Assembly (NCBI GenBank): GCA_964019135.1
Contig: OZ025257.1
Coordinates: 20,425,971-20,489,970 of the forward strand
From: Arenicola marina
Lineage: Eukaryota > Annelida > Polychaeta > Arenicolidae
Length of the DNA stretch: 64,000 nt
Direction of reading: 5' to 3'
Below, piece by piece: positions 23,940-34,900 of the stretch. Position numbers and translations under genes: made by a program. Below the pieces are notes generated by a model that saw only the letters and a program-made list of their open reading frames with translations, was not told the DNA's origin and ran no database searches. The stretch's first letter is position 1; the number at the start of each line of letters is the position of its first letter.

Positions 23940-26900
23940 TCATCGACTGGCCTTCAGCAGCTTGTTGAGTTTGTCCGTGACGGCGGCCATGTCTTTGTTC
24001 TTGTCCAGCTTGAGGAAGCGTCCGCGCTGGACACTGACCATGGTCAGCCATTCGGGAACCAGTTCACACAGCAGCTTGATGTGCAGCTCACACTCCACTG
24101 CAACAAACAACACAAGGCATCATCGTCTGTTATAAAGTGGTGATCCGCGTTATAAACCTCGTACACATTACAGCGGACTCAGACAACTCAATGGCCAAAA
24201 AAACAACAAATAATTCTCTCATGTCTGCCCTATGACTAAAAATCACTCCGCTGAGTGAAGTTCTTGACACCACTACAATACGGATTCAGGACACCCCTGT
24301 AATACGGAATCTTATGCAGAGACAGGTAGTTACGAGATACGTGACGTATCGCACTACGCCACCTATGCGCTCTATGCACAGACAAAATGAACTTAAACCG
24401 AGGCAATGACGTCAAAGGAAGTCACGATAACAGACACAGATGCGGGTCTGTAGTCGAAAATACTGCCCGACCACGGAGCCATGCTCCGCGGGGGTAACCC
24501 CCCTACTCTTTGTGAAGAAAGACATGGGATCTTTATCCGGCGACCACAGACATGGCCACAGCGGTTTAACCCCTGTTAGGCGCTCAGGTGGCCAGAACAC
24601 TCAAGGCGCGCGCTCTAACCCACTGAGCTACCGGGCCGGCCCCTGGAGTTTTAGGCCATTTTCGTGCACAAAGTGGATCTGTGTGAGGCAAAGCACGTCG
24701 ACTGACCTGGACCGAGGCTCGTCCGGTAGCTGTCAGAAAGCTTCTGGATAGCGTCTTCCACCCGGACCGCCGGCTTTTTCTGGGTCACACAGAAACTAGA
24801 TTCTGGGTCAAGGGTGATTTATGTAATTCTTGGTCGGTTGTGTAATTGAAATATCATGAGAATGCCCTTAACGGTACCTTTTTTTTTACTTTCATTTCAG
24901 GTATGAAACTACGTTGAAAACCAGCAGTTACTACGTACGATGCAAGATGCAATAACAGCCTTAACCAGCCAATTAGCGAGTGGGTACCGTTTCACTAGAC
25001 TTGTAACTCGTTGATATGGAAAGCTGTTTTGCAAATCTTAAGAAAGCACAAGAAGCATGCTATTTTGCTTTTTTATCATAAATAAAGGTTGAACCAATTT
25101 AAAGTTCTATTGATTAGGATGTGAATTATTTGGTTGGATCAGATTATATCCCTGTGGCTGGCGGGTAAAAGGATACGCTCGGAGGATCCGGACCACCTCG
25201 GGCAGTCTCCCCATCCGCTCCAGACGCTTCTCTTCTTCCGGGGTCCGGAGCATGGCAGCCTCCTGGAGGTGGGCCTCTTTGGCACGGATCTGAAGGAGGG
25301 CGAAGTGGAGGGATTAATTAGTCATTGCCGGCGACCGTTTGGAGCTACCAAGATCGACATATATGCAGAACATGCATTTTAATTGTGCTTATATAATGAA
25401 AAAAAGGAGGTCGCTAAAAAAAAAAACACAATCCTTTCGATGATAAAGTAAATTTCTTCAAACTGTGCAGAAGAAAGTAGTGATATATGCAGCTCTATAG
25501 AACATAACTTTTTTGAAAGCGTGTAGAAGGAGGAACGCCACGTTATGGCGAGAGCAAAAAGAATGCATCTATAAATGCAAAGTACGTGTTGCCTGCAGAA
25601 TAAGGCGTGAAGTGAACGGGACATACTCTTTCCAAAAGAGACTGGGAGACCCCTTTGAGAGCCACGTTGCCTCCCGTGGCGGAGGAGGGGGCGCTGGTTG
25701 TCGGGCTGGCAGTGGGCAGGCTGTTCCTACGACCTGCGGCACTGGAACCTTTATCAGCGGGCGGGCTATTCATAATGGCAACCTTCTCCATGGCCGCCTG
25801 GATCTATAACAAACCCGAGAGGGGGAAACAATTTCTACTTTAGAACAGTAACAGATACGACAGGTTGATATACCTTGTGTTTTATTATTATCGGTCGATG
25901 AAAAATGTGTTCTTCAGCTCTACACCAAACTCGCCATATTGAAAGAATAAAACGGTGGCCACTTTGATAACTCTTTATAAAGTTTTTTTTAGCTTTTACA
26001 GGCAACTGCCCAGGTGCGACTCAAACACGCGCAAAAGGCTGACGAGACCACGTGATGGCCCCACGAGACGGCGCCGTCCTCACCTTGGGGTCGAATGTGG
26101 ACTTGGCGGTGTTGAGAGCCTCGTTGGCCGTCATGATGATCTTGACGTCAGGTGGCTGGGGGATCGGGGCGGCCACCACGTCAGGAACCTCACTCAACTT
26201 GAACAGCGGGTGCCAGCGACTCATCTTGTGGTCTGGGATGGACAGAGGGCGCTGCAAACTGGCCAGGAATTCCTGCGCGGGGCAAAAACAGATGAAAGGA
26301 CAAGTTCAGCAGACGCAAGGACTTCGTTTGAACTGATTTAAAGTTACTATTTCCACAAACTGTAAACAAGCGGACCGGCGCCGCTGCCTGCACTCATGTT
26401 GCAATTAGCCTTAGAATAACTGATTATGAGCAAGAGTGTTTACTCAAAAAGTGACTACCATAGGGATTGGTTGGTTGGTTAGTCAGGACGCTTTAACCAC
26501 TTTTGGCACAATCGCGTCAATGGGAGAAGGAAGGGAGAGTGGAGATTGCCCGGGGGGTAACCCCCTACTCATTGTGACGAAGGACATTGGATCTTTATCC
26601 TGCGACCAAACAGACATGGACACGGCTGGGCTCGAACCATCGATCCACGTGCCGTTAGGCTTTCAGGTGACCAGAGCACTCAATGAGAGCGCTCTAGCCC
26701 ACTGAGCTATCGCGCCGGCCCCGACTACCAGGAAAGACGTTTTCCATTATAAATACGGGTGGCTGCCGTAAGTAAATGAGAAAAAGATGCCCCGATCGCA
26801 AATTTAACACACAACCCTACGATCAGAATTTCGCCGTTCTCCCGACTGAGCTTCTAGGGATCACGCACTAAATCGTACGGCACCACTCGACCAATGCTCA

Positions 26901-29624
26901 TTTAAATAGTAACTTTAAGGTCAGAAGTTAGAGATATATATTGATTCCCTATATGAAAACGGAGGAAAACTCATATAGTCATCTGGCTGTAAACCTTACA
27001 AAAATTGCCTACCTTATGGTGTTTCTTGACAATTTCCACCAGATTGCGGTGGAATATTAGTTTGCGCTCCAAAACCTTGGCAAAGGTAAAGACAGGCCTC
27101 GTTTTATCGACGGTGGCGCTCCCAGTGGAGCAAGTTTTAGCCTTCTCAATGTTCTGGTAATCTGGGGAATCTGCCTTCAGATCACTGGAGGGCGCTAAAA
27201 GAGAGGAAAAACCTCAATAAGTTGACGACAAACGTGACGTCATTTGGCATCGTATTGAGGTCTGCATATCATGATTTTGATAAAGTCGATGAATATAAAA
27301 CAAACGCAGGTAAAATTCGCTGTCTGTAAAAATATAAATAAATATTTAGAAGTTCCACAAAAATAACGACACCATTTCCAGACCACCTACATCTCCTAGG
27401 TCACATCAGAAGAATGTATTTGTGTTTCAGGACACTTTCATTTATACATCGGTCAAACCACTTCAACAAAGTCCCACTCCATGCTAGTGGATGGAATCCT
27501 GCAACTTTCATTTATACATCGGTCAAACCACTTCAACAAAGTCCCACTCCATGCTAGTGGATGGAATCCTGCAACTGTGCTACAGGCCAATGTCCGTATA
27601 TCTAGCCAATAAATCTCATCATGTCTTGCTCAATCACCGTAACTTCTGCTAAAGTCATTCACATAACAACGAGGACAATAGTAGTCAGCAACATGGTCAC
27701 CTGATAGCACTGTCGCTGCGGCATTTAAATCTGCCTCAATCGTGAGTTGGTAGCCGTTGATCTTCTTGCCAAACGAAGGCAGACCCTTCTCCTGTCTCAG
27801 GATGTACGCTGTGGGGAACACAGCTGTTATCTGACCAAGATTTTGTTCCTCGAATGCCCTGTAACAAACAGTCCAAACACAGTTACTTTCAATATTGACT
27901 GAAAACTGAACTGAATGGGAAGGAAAAGTATGAAATGTTCATCGCCAAATAATAAACAAATTTAAGAGCCACTCATCGGGTTAACATATGCATAATTCCA
28001 TGCACATGTGTAAGTATTTACTGTGTCAATGTACTGCATGCCGCTTCATGGCGCTTTGTGAATTGATCCAGGTACTATATATATATATATAAACATTACA
28101 CAGATATGTAAAGCATCGCCCAGACAGACAGGTAGCCGTCCCCCAGAGACAAATAGGTCGCTATGACATTGAAACTTAACGCGCCGTCCAGACAGGCATG
28201 CAAGTAGAAGTTGAGGCAGTCTACCTGTGGATAATGGATTGCACAGCATCCTTCAGCTTGGAGAAGGTGCACATTTCGGAGCGCTTCTGTAGCATGCTGA
28301 CCACCGTGTCCACGCTGTGGAACGTCTCCTGCAGCAGTCGGTAGCTGTCCGGCAGCGTGAGAGTGGCCGGCACCGGGGCGGCCAGACCACTGAAGCGCTC
28401 GTGGGCGGGGGCCACAGGCTCAGCAGGAGAGCTGCTGCAAGAACACACCATGACCATGCACAAGTTTATATTATAGGCAGTGATAAGAGTTAACGCTATT
28501 ACAGTTGAGATAGATATTGACAAGCGGTAACACTTACATTTTAAATTGAAACTGATAAAGAGTTAACATTAACACTTACATTTGAGATTGGAACTGACAA
28601 AGAGTTAACATTAACACTTACATTTGAGATTGGTACTAACAAGAGTTAACACTGTTACATCTAAGATAAGCACTACTGGGAGTACACCTTCTTACCTAAA
28701 GGATTTCCTTGGTCAGTAGCAAGTAACATCAAAGTGGTTGAATAAATTTGGCAGATTCCACAAGACAGCATGTAACGCAATATATATGCACATACATAAC
28801 TCGATTCCATGGAATTTTTTTACATTATAACTGTTTATGTTGCATCCAATGTAGAAGACTAACCTTGGTTTCTCATTCTTTCTTTGCTCAATTTCTTTCT
28901 CCAACTCTTTGGCCACATCGCTGAGGCGCTTTGGTTTCTTCTGCTTCTGGCTTTTTGTAGCAGCTTTCACCTTGTCTTCATTAAATTGTTTTAACTTCGC
29001 TTTTAATGCTTCCAGCTTGCCACATCTTGCAAGTTCTGCACGTACATCTTTTGGATTCTTCACTGATGTTGTCAACTGGAAAGATAATAATGAAAAAAAG
29101 AGATTTTTTATGGATGTAGATTGTTATTACTTTAGAAAACTATGACTTGTTTTCCTTTTATCCAAATAACGATCATATGTGAGTAAATATGAAGAATCAT
29201 GACACAAATTATTCTTATGTGTAACTCTTCTGTAAGCTGATGTTATCTATTATCCATCTATTAGGAAATCAAAGTGACAAAAGATCTTGTCAAACTATAC
29301 AATATTTTCATTAAGTTATTACCTTTTGAGCTGGTTCAGCATCAGCAGAATTTCTTGGAGCAATCTGTGCTCCCTTTTCCTCTTTTTCCAGTTTGGTACT
29401 TAAAGAGGCTGGTCCTGAACTAGATGATTCTTTATTTGGAAATATCAGCTTTTTTACGGATGGAACTTCAGACTGGCAGGAGAAAAATTAATATAGGAAT
29501 ATGTAATGATACATGCAAATATCGAAATAGCAGGTAAACTCATCAAGGTGCAGGATATAGTAATTGCACAATACTGCTGACATCTTTTGCAAATACGGTA
29601 ATTTTCATGGTTATAAGTTGCACC

Positions 29625-29659
<35 letters not shown>

Positions 29660-30814
29660 GCACCCACATTCAGTGTGATATTTACCCATGCATTGAAGCA
29701 CTGTGTGGCTTTCTGGACTGATGTGTTTGAGCACAAGTTTTTAATGCCACTGGCCAGGATATTCATCAACATATTCAGTTAAACAAGAAAGTACAGTAGT
29801 ACTTGCACAATTAATACCAATACTATAATCATACAATACCTATTGTTATACTTAAAATCTTTTATCTAAGATGGCCTAGCTATTACATATAAGATATTGG
29901 GTACTTAGTTTTTTCAAGCAATGCCATCCAACACAGATTACATTTGATAAAGCTTTTGGCTTGCATGCATAACTGGATGAAATGAAATCATTGACAATCA
30001 GTTATTATACCTTATTTACATTTTCTCCCTTAAATGTGTGTAAGACTTCTCGGGCTCCAGAGTCAACAGAATCTGTCTTCTTCAAAATCAGTTTTTTTCT
30101 CACTTTAGAACTGGTTTGCTGAAGTTGACTGAAATCAAAACCTTTCTCAGGAGTTTTTATTCCATCTTCCAGTAAATCCTTCGGCACAGATTTATCATTC
30201 CTAACTCGTTTCTGGGCAATAATTTCCTTTTCATCTGAACCCGCCTTAACAATTCTCTTAGTTGGAGTAGATGGTAGACTACTATTGTGATTATCTATTG
30301 CAGATGTTGGCACAGATGCTATTTCTACATTCACTGAATCAGTCGCCTGTTCTTTCTTTAAATCCAACTCCGCTTTCTTCAAAGAATCTGATGCCACAAT
30401 TGCCTGTTCTTTCTTCAAATCCAACTTCACTTTCTCGAAAGCTGCTTGTATATTTAAAGAATCTGATGCCACAGTCTTGCTTTTAGATGGCTGTGTCCTT
30501 TTTTGTCTTGTCTTGCTGACAGTTTTGGCTTTGCCAGGGACAACAGTTTTCGCCTGGGACGCAGAGGATGTTGTGGATGGGGATGGGGTGGCGGTCTTGC
30601 TCAGCTGAACGGTTCCCTTTAAATCTTCCCGTCGAGATCTTGTGCGCTTAGACACGGGAGGAGTCACCGTCGCGCTAACGGGAGTCTCGGTCTTAACCAC
30701 AACCTCCACATCAGGTTGGACTGCTATCTGAACTTTCCTCCGCTTTGAGGCATTGAAATCAACGGTAGATCTCTTGCGTGTATTGAAGAAATCTGTTACT
30801 TTCGCTTGCGCCAT
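23940..30814 (-). CDS. CDT1: DNA replication licensing factor CDT1, complete, 11 exons
   Basis: Exons in transcript order: 30011-30814, 29323-29472, 28864-29075, 28225-28434, 27701-27858, 27013-27194, 26084-26272, 25627-25803, 25177-25289, 24707-24795, 23940-24097; phases join to 813 codons (human 546). The N-terminus MAQAKVTDFFNTRK is a PIP degron: Q3, T7-D8-F9-F10 and a basic K14 at +4, the pattern recognised by PCNA and CRL4-Cdt2 for S-phase destruction. Residues about 20-390 are basic, Lys/Ser-rich and low-complexity, with an internal duplication (DLKKEQA). The central geminin/MCM-binding winged helix spans about 395-575 (SYRLLQETFHSVDTVVSML, GYQLTIEADL). The RWHPLFKLSEVPDV segment follows (about 590-603). 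The C-terminal winged helix that recruits MCM spans about 680-813 (ALKGVSQSLLER, GRFLKLDKNKDM). Known role: with ORC and CDC6 it loads MCM2-7 in G1. Exon 9 has a weak GTATCC donor. The gene is divergent from RELCH and looks intact. Confidence 0.96.
24440..24643 (-). mobile_element. SINE family A copy, CDT1 intron 10
   Basis: Reading the minus strand, GGGCCGGCCCGGTAGCTCAG gives the A box, followed by the 'gataaagatcccatgtc' and 'ggagcatggctcc' type body. It lies in CDT1 intron 10 in the gene's sense orientation. The end of the body is truncated compared with 26467-26722. Confidence 0.85.
26467..26722 (-). mobile_element. Full-length SINE family A copy, CDT1 intron 6
   Basis: The tRNA-like head (plus-strand end 'actgagctatcgcgccggcc') has A and B boxes ('gctcgaaccat' on the plus strand). 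The body matches the other copies, and the tail ends in an (AACC)n-type run (plus strand GGTTGGTTGGTT at 26470-26481). This is the best full-length copy in the window, about 256 bp. Confidence 0.88.
27435..27574. repeat. Identical 70-bp tandem duplication, CDT1 intron 5
   Basis: The segment from 'actttcatttatacatcggt' through 'gaatcctgca' is present twice head to tail with no difference that I can see. It is likely a recent duplication or an allele/assembly effect. Confidence 0.9.
28515..28670 (-). repeat. 42-bp minisatellite, about 3 units, with GTAAGT in each unit on the CDT1 strand
   Basis: Units contain 'gagttaacattaacacttac' on the plus strand. In CDT1 sense each carries AATGTAAGTGTTAA, a donor-like GTAAGT. 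It lies in CDT1 intron 3, more than 190 bp from the exon 3 donor, and no exon sequence is copied. Confidence 0.7.
29587..29665. repeat. Poly(A) tract flanked by an 11-bp direct repeat
   Basis: AAGTTGCACCC occurs at 29615-29625 and 29655-29665, on either side of a run of A (29626-29656). The 5' flank ('aatacggtaattttc...ataagttgcaccc') resembles a common hAT/Zaphod-like motif, so the direct repeats could be part of an element. Alternatively they are a target-site duplication around a poly(A)-only insertion. It lies in CDT1 intron 1, about 115 bp upstream of exon 2 in the CDT1 sense. Confidence 0.6.
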
Positions 30815-30817
30815 TTT
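30809..30817 (-). promoter_or_regulatory. YY1-like motif over the CDT1 start codon
   Basis: In CDT1 sense the start reads AAAATGGCG, matching the core of the YY1 motif (AAAATGGCGGC). YY1 sites overlapping the first ATG are known in a class of TATA-less promoters. Whether an orthologous factor binds here is inferred. Confidence 0.45.
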
Positions 30818-30856
30818 TAGATTGTGGGTCCTCCTTGGAGTGGAGCGAAGAGTGGG

Positions 30857-30864
30857 TTTCGCGC
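30857..30864 (+). promoter_or_regulatory. E2F consensus site upstream of CDT1
   Basis: TTTCGCGC, an exact match to the E2F consensus TTTSSCGC, lies 43 bp upstream of the CDT1 ATG. CDT1 is a known E2F-regulated G1/S gene in mammals, so the position fits the expected control. Confidence 0.65.
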
Positions 30865-30883
30865 GGTTTAGCGATCTATTTTG

Positions 30884-30893
30884 GTCACGTGAT
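30884..30893. promoter_or_regulatory. E-box GTCACGTGAT near CDT1
   Basis: This is one base from the palindrome GTCACGTGAC bound by USF and MiT/TFE bHLH factors. It is 70 bp upstream of the CDT1 start. A second CACGTG lies next to the RELCH start, so the pair brackets the promoter region. Confidence 0.45.
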
Positions 30894-31947
30894 ATCGTCT
30901 AACCCATGTAGAACTACAGATATTTTGCGGCCAAAATGTGTGCCGCGTAGATCAGTGAACTGTTACACCGCCAGACAAGTTCTCTGGTACAAGGCAAAGA
31001 AAGGAAGATTGCTGGTAACTTAAAAAAAGCTAAATCAAATGAAAGAAAGAGGCGGCTTCTTGTTTGAAATCCAGCTCGGCGGAAGTTTACACTTTTTAGA
31101 CCAGAAACAAGAACAGCCTCAGTATATTTCCGGTTTCATATAACGTTACTCGTTTGGGTCTTATTTATTTTAAAATATTCATATTATATGTCATATTTTT
31201 CATATCTTACGAGTTATTACCCTGGCTTCTAGCTTTATTTCACACATTTGGGTTAATCAACTCTTGGTGTTTATATTGAAATGATGGGCGACTCTCTTCT
31301 CTCATTGGAAACACTGTCATTTTACTGAGGCCCCTGGAACTATATCCTCGAGGCTCCACAAAATGCTTGATTGGAGCCAGCCACTCGGTTGATCTATATT
31401 TAATCGATCGACACAATAAAAGATAAAACGATGGCATAGTGGCCAAAATCTATATGAAAATATATACGATTACTTAAGCCAAAAAAATCTATGGCTGCCA
31501 CGCTATGATAATTAAATATATAATAATGGATAAATGTGAACTGTGATTATGCCGCGGTCTGGGCTTATCGCCGTTTCAGATTGATCTAGGCCTATATTAC
31601 TAATATGGAAATTACTTAGTTTGTGGGATTTTTTTACGGTGAATACTGCTCCTACATTTTGTGAATGGTATGCGATACATTATATATAAAGTTATATGCA
31701 ATTATATCCATGCATAAAACAAGAAAGAGCGTGGCACCTGCTTTTGAATTTCAGAGAAACATTAGAAGACATCGCGCCAAATTTGTGAATCTTTGGATAT
31801 GTTTACATGTTTAGAATAGATGTAAGAGTTTCACTTTTTCTTTATAAGTTTGACTACAAAAATGGCATAAATGGCATTAAACTAACCCCGGATATTTAAA
31901 ATAAGCTGTATGTTTCTATACAATCTTACAGGTAGAAACATTTGGGA

Positions 31948-31972
31948 CACGTGACCGGCCAAAATGGCGGAC
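31948..31972 (+). promoter_or_regulatory. E-box and YY1-like motif at the RELCH start
   Basis: CACGTG is at 31948-31953, 10 bp before the ATG. AAAATGGCGGAC at 31961-31972 covers the start codon and matches the YY1 motif closely. The mirror-image arrangement at CDT1 makes chance less likely. Confidence 0.5.
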
Positions 31973-34900
31973 TTCAATCCATTTCTGCAAGCAGATGATC
32001 TTATTGAGAACGAAATGGTTCCTCAACAGATAGCTACGATGATTGAGATTACGGAGGAAGCTCCCGATATATCGCCTGTGATAGAAACTAATGTTATCAC
32101 ATTAGATCATGTCGCTACAAAGCTTATTCAGAGTAACTTCACTTTGACAGCTCTTGAATTGCACACTGAGTTATTGGAATCTGGACGTGAACTCCCACGT
32201 CTGAGAGACTTCTTTTCAAATCCTGCTAATTTTGAGCGAACGAAGACAACACCATCGGAGTTATCGCCAACTGGTCTAGGTGAGTTTCCATTAGCTCATT
32301 ACTGTGGTTTACATGGCAGTAATACAAATTGTTATGCAAGTATTCGTCATGGAAAACTCAATAAAGATTAACACTGTCACAGTGTCAGTGGGTGCATTTC
32401 CTTGGTAACCTGGGTGTATCCCCAAGTTGAACCGAATACGCACATTGCACATCAGTTTACAGCCCGACACTTCTTTCACCCAAGTCTGGTGTGCTCGCAT
32501 CCATGCTGTATGCTGATATGCCCAGTTTCAAACAGGACAGAAGGTTTAGGAGCAGATAACGGCTTTTTGAAAAGTGACTTGTCTAGGCTGGTTCCATTAC
32601 CCCTAGATATACCAGGAGGGGTCTGGGGAACTTAAAATAAATATTGCTAAAAAAGCTATTATGGCCCGCCACCAGTGCAGTATAATGTCATAACTGTTTG
32701 ATACTGTTTTTCACTTATTTATGAGCTAGTGTAAAAAATATATCTTACATAATGTAAAATGATTTAGAAATGTGTTACTGTATTACACTTGCTACAACTC
32801 AGTATCATTTATGCATAACATCTCAATCCAGCAATGGGTGCTGCCATATTTTCCAGGTTCTGTGCAGAAGCACAAATTACAGGGATAGCCTAGGGAAATA
32901 CAGCATCATCCAGTTTCTGTTCGGGCAAAAACCCAGTTAGACCATGTATACAGGTTAGCTAGACTGCATTAGATTTGAGCTGCAGGAAGTTTTGACTAGT
33001 TAATAGAGTGGGATAAAAACTGGAGCTATAGGGGTGGGGGATGGTAGGTGATGCAGATGTAGTAATCTATTGAGGAGAGGTTGGTACCAATGACTTAGGC
33101 AATGGAGTTATGTTCAGGTGATAGTTTGTGAGAGAAAGCTTTTGAAAGGGATTAACATAATGAAGATAAGATCTGGATATTAATCAATAAGCTATTAAGA
33201 TGCTGTGTGGTTTAAAAAATGTTGTTCTATTTGTTAATGGAAATAATATCATATTCAAAGGTACAAATTGCTATCATTCCCAAATGGACACATTTTACAA
33301 CCTGGAACAGGATAGATATGGCATGGAACTGCTAACAATATAGAGAGTTCATGCTAACACACTCACTATAAACATGATAAATGAATTGAAGAACTATAGT
33401 ACCAGCTTAAGCTTACAAATGGGGCTAAGATCTATAGATACTTATTGCATAAGAATGGGATAGATTTCAAGATGTACCTGCATGTAAAATTACATATTTT
33501 GGCCTGTCTAATAGCCAATTAGTTCTCCCACATCACCTTTTGCTTTTATAATCCCTATCTGGTATCATATCAATGTAAAACAATTTGCTGCAAACATAAC
33601 CATCTACAACAATTAGTTCCATCAACCTCTATACCTCTCCCTCCAACTTCTTGTCAAGTGTCAGGCTAATATAGTCATCTCTCATGTAACACTGAATCGC
33701 TGTCCCATCCTCTTTGGTAGGTTGTATTCAATTAGCCTGTTAGGTAGCAGAAAGATTAAATATTATACATTTATAAATAGCTTGTTGAACCTACATTAGC
33801 AGCCGTAACTGGAGTCTTGTAAATAGGTGTATATTTTGAGAGAACATCATTTATGTTTATTGTACTTGTCCCTTGATTAAATAAATAAATATTGAACTGA
33901 ACATTCTGATATAAGCACAACATTCATGCCTGAAATAGATCAATGCATAAAGTGCTCAGATGAATAGCTGTAACTTTTGTGATGATGGCAGAGAACTCAG
34001 CACTAACCTTAGCAAGACCCTCATATATGATATATAGAGTATTGAATTTGCCAACAATATTTTGATGCCCTGTTTTCAGCTCGCACATCCAGTGTGCAGA
34101 CATTTGATTCTTTGGATTTTGCAAGATATTCTGATGATGGGGAGCGTCAAGAGAGTGACAGAGTTGCAGGTCAGATATCAAATGGTGGAAATTAATTGTT
34201 TTGTGACTATAAAGTTTAGCATATTTATTTATTAGCATATTTATTAGCAGAAGTAAGCGTTAGCATATTTATTAGCAGAAGTAATCTCTTGCATATTTAT
34301 TAGCAGAAGTAAGCTTTAGCATATTTATTAGCAGAAGTAATCTCTTGCATATTTAGTAGACGAAGAGATCTTTGGCATATTTATTAGCAGAAGTAAGCTT
34401 TAGCATATTTATTAGCAGAAGTAATCTCTTGCATATTTATTAGCAGAAGTAAGCTTTAGCATATTTATTAGCAGAAGTAATCTCTTCCATATTTAGTAGC
34501 CGAAGAGATCTTTAGCATATTTATTAGCAGAAGTAATCTCTAGCATATTTATTAGCAGAAATAATCTTTGTGGAATCAGATTGTAATCTCGACAGAGGAG
34601 CATATTTGTAGTAATCTGGTTATCACTAATGTCTGTCTTACGCGAGTTATACATATATGCTGATTAATCAATTTATTCATTTAAATTTCAGTTCTTGAGT
34701 TCGAGTTAAGGAAGGCTCAAGAAACCATCAGATCTTTGCGAGATGCATTGACCAAAAGCGCAGGTAAGTGCAGAAGAACACCTCCAGGGTACTCCGATAC
34801 GACATAACCAATGAAGTGATAAATGATAAATAATAAATTACATTACACTGTCCATATACAAGCAGCACAGTTCTAGTAGTGGTTCCTCTCCCCTGACATA

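Larger units (their letters stand above)
30815..31963. promoter_or_regulatory. Divergent CDT1-RELCH promoter region
   Basis: The two start codons face away from each other across 1149 bp, so this region must contain both promoters and 5' UTRs. No TATA box was identified. Motifs near each start codon are listed separately; the middle (31030-31900) is AT-rich with nothing recognised. The RELCH 5' UTR may be spliced, as a pyrimidine-poor 'cttacag' sits at 31925-31931. Confidence 0.75.

Noticed and set aside
23400-24135. Plus-strand frames of 77-203 codons over the CDT1 3' end
   Set aside because: They overlap the CDT1 last exon and the 3' UTR repeat in antisense; composition keeps frames open.
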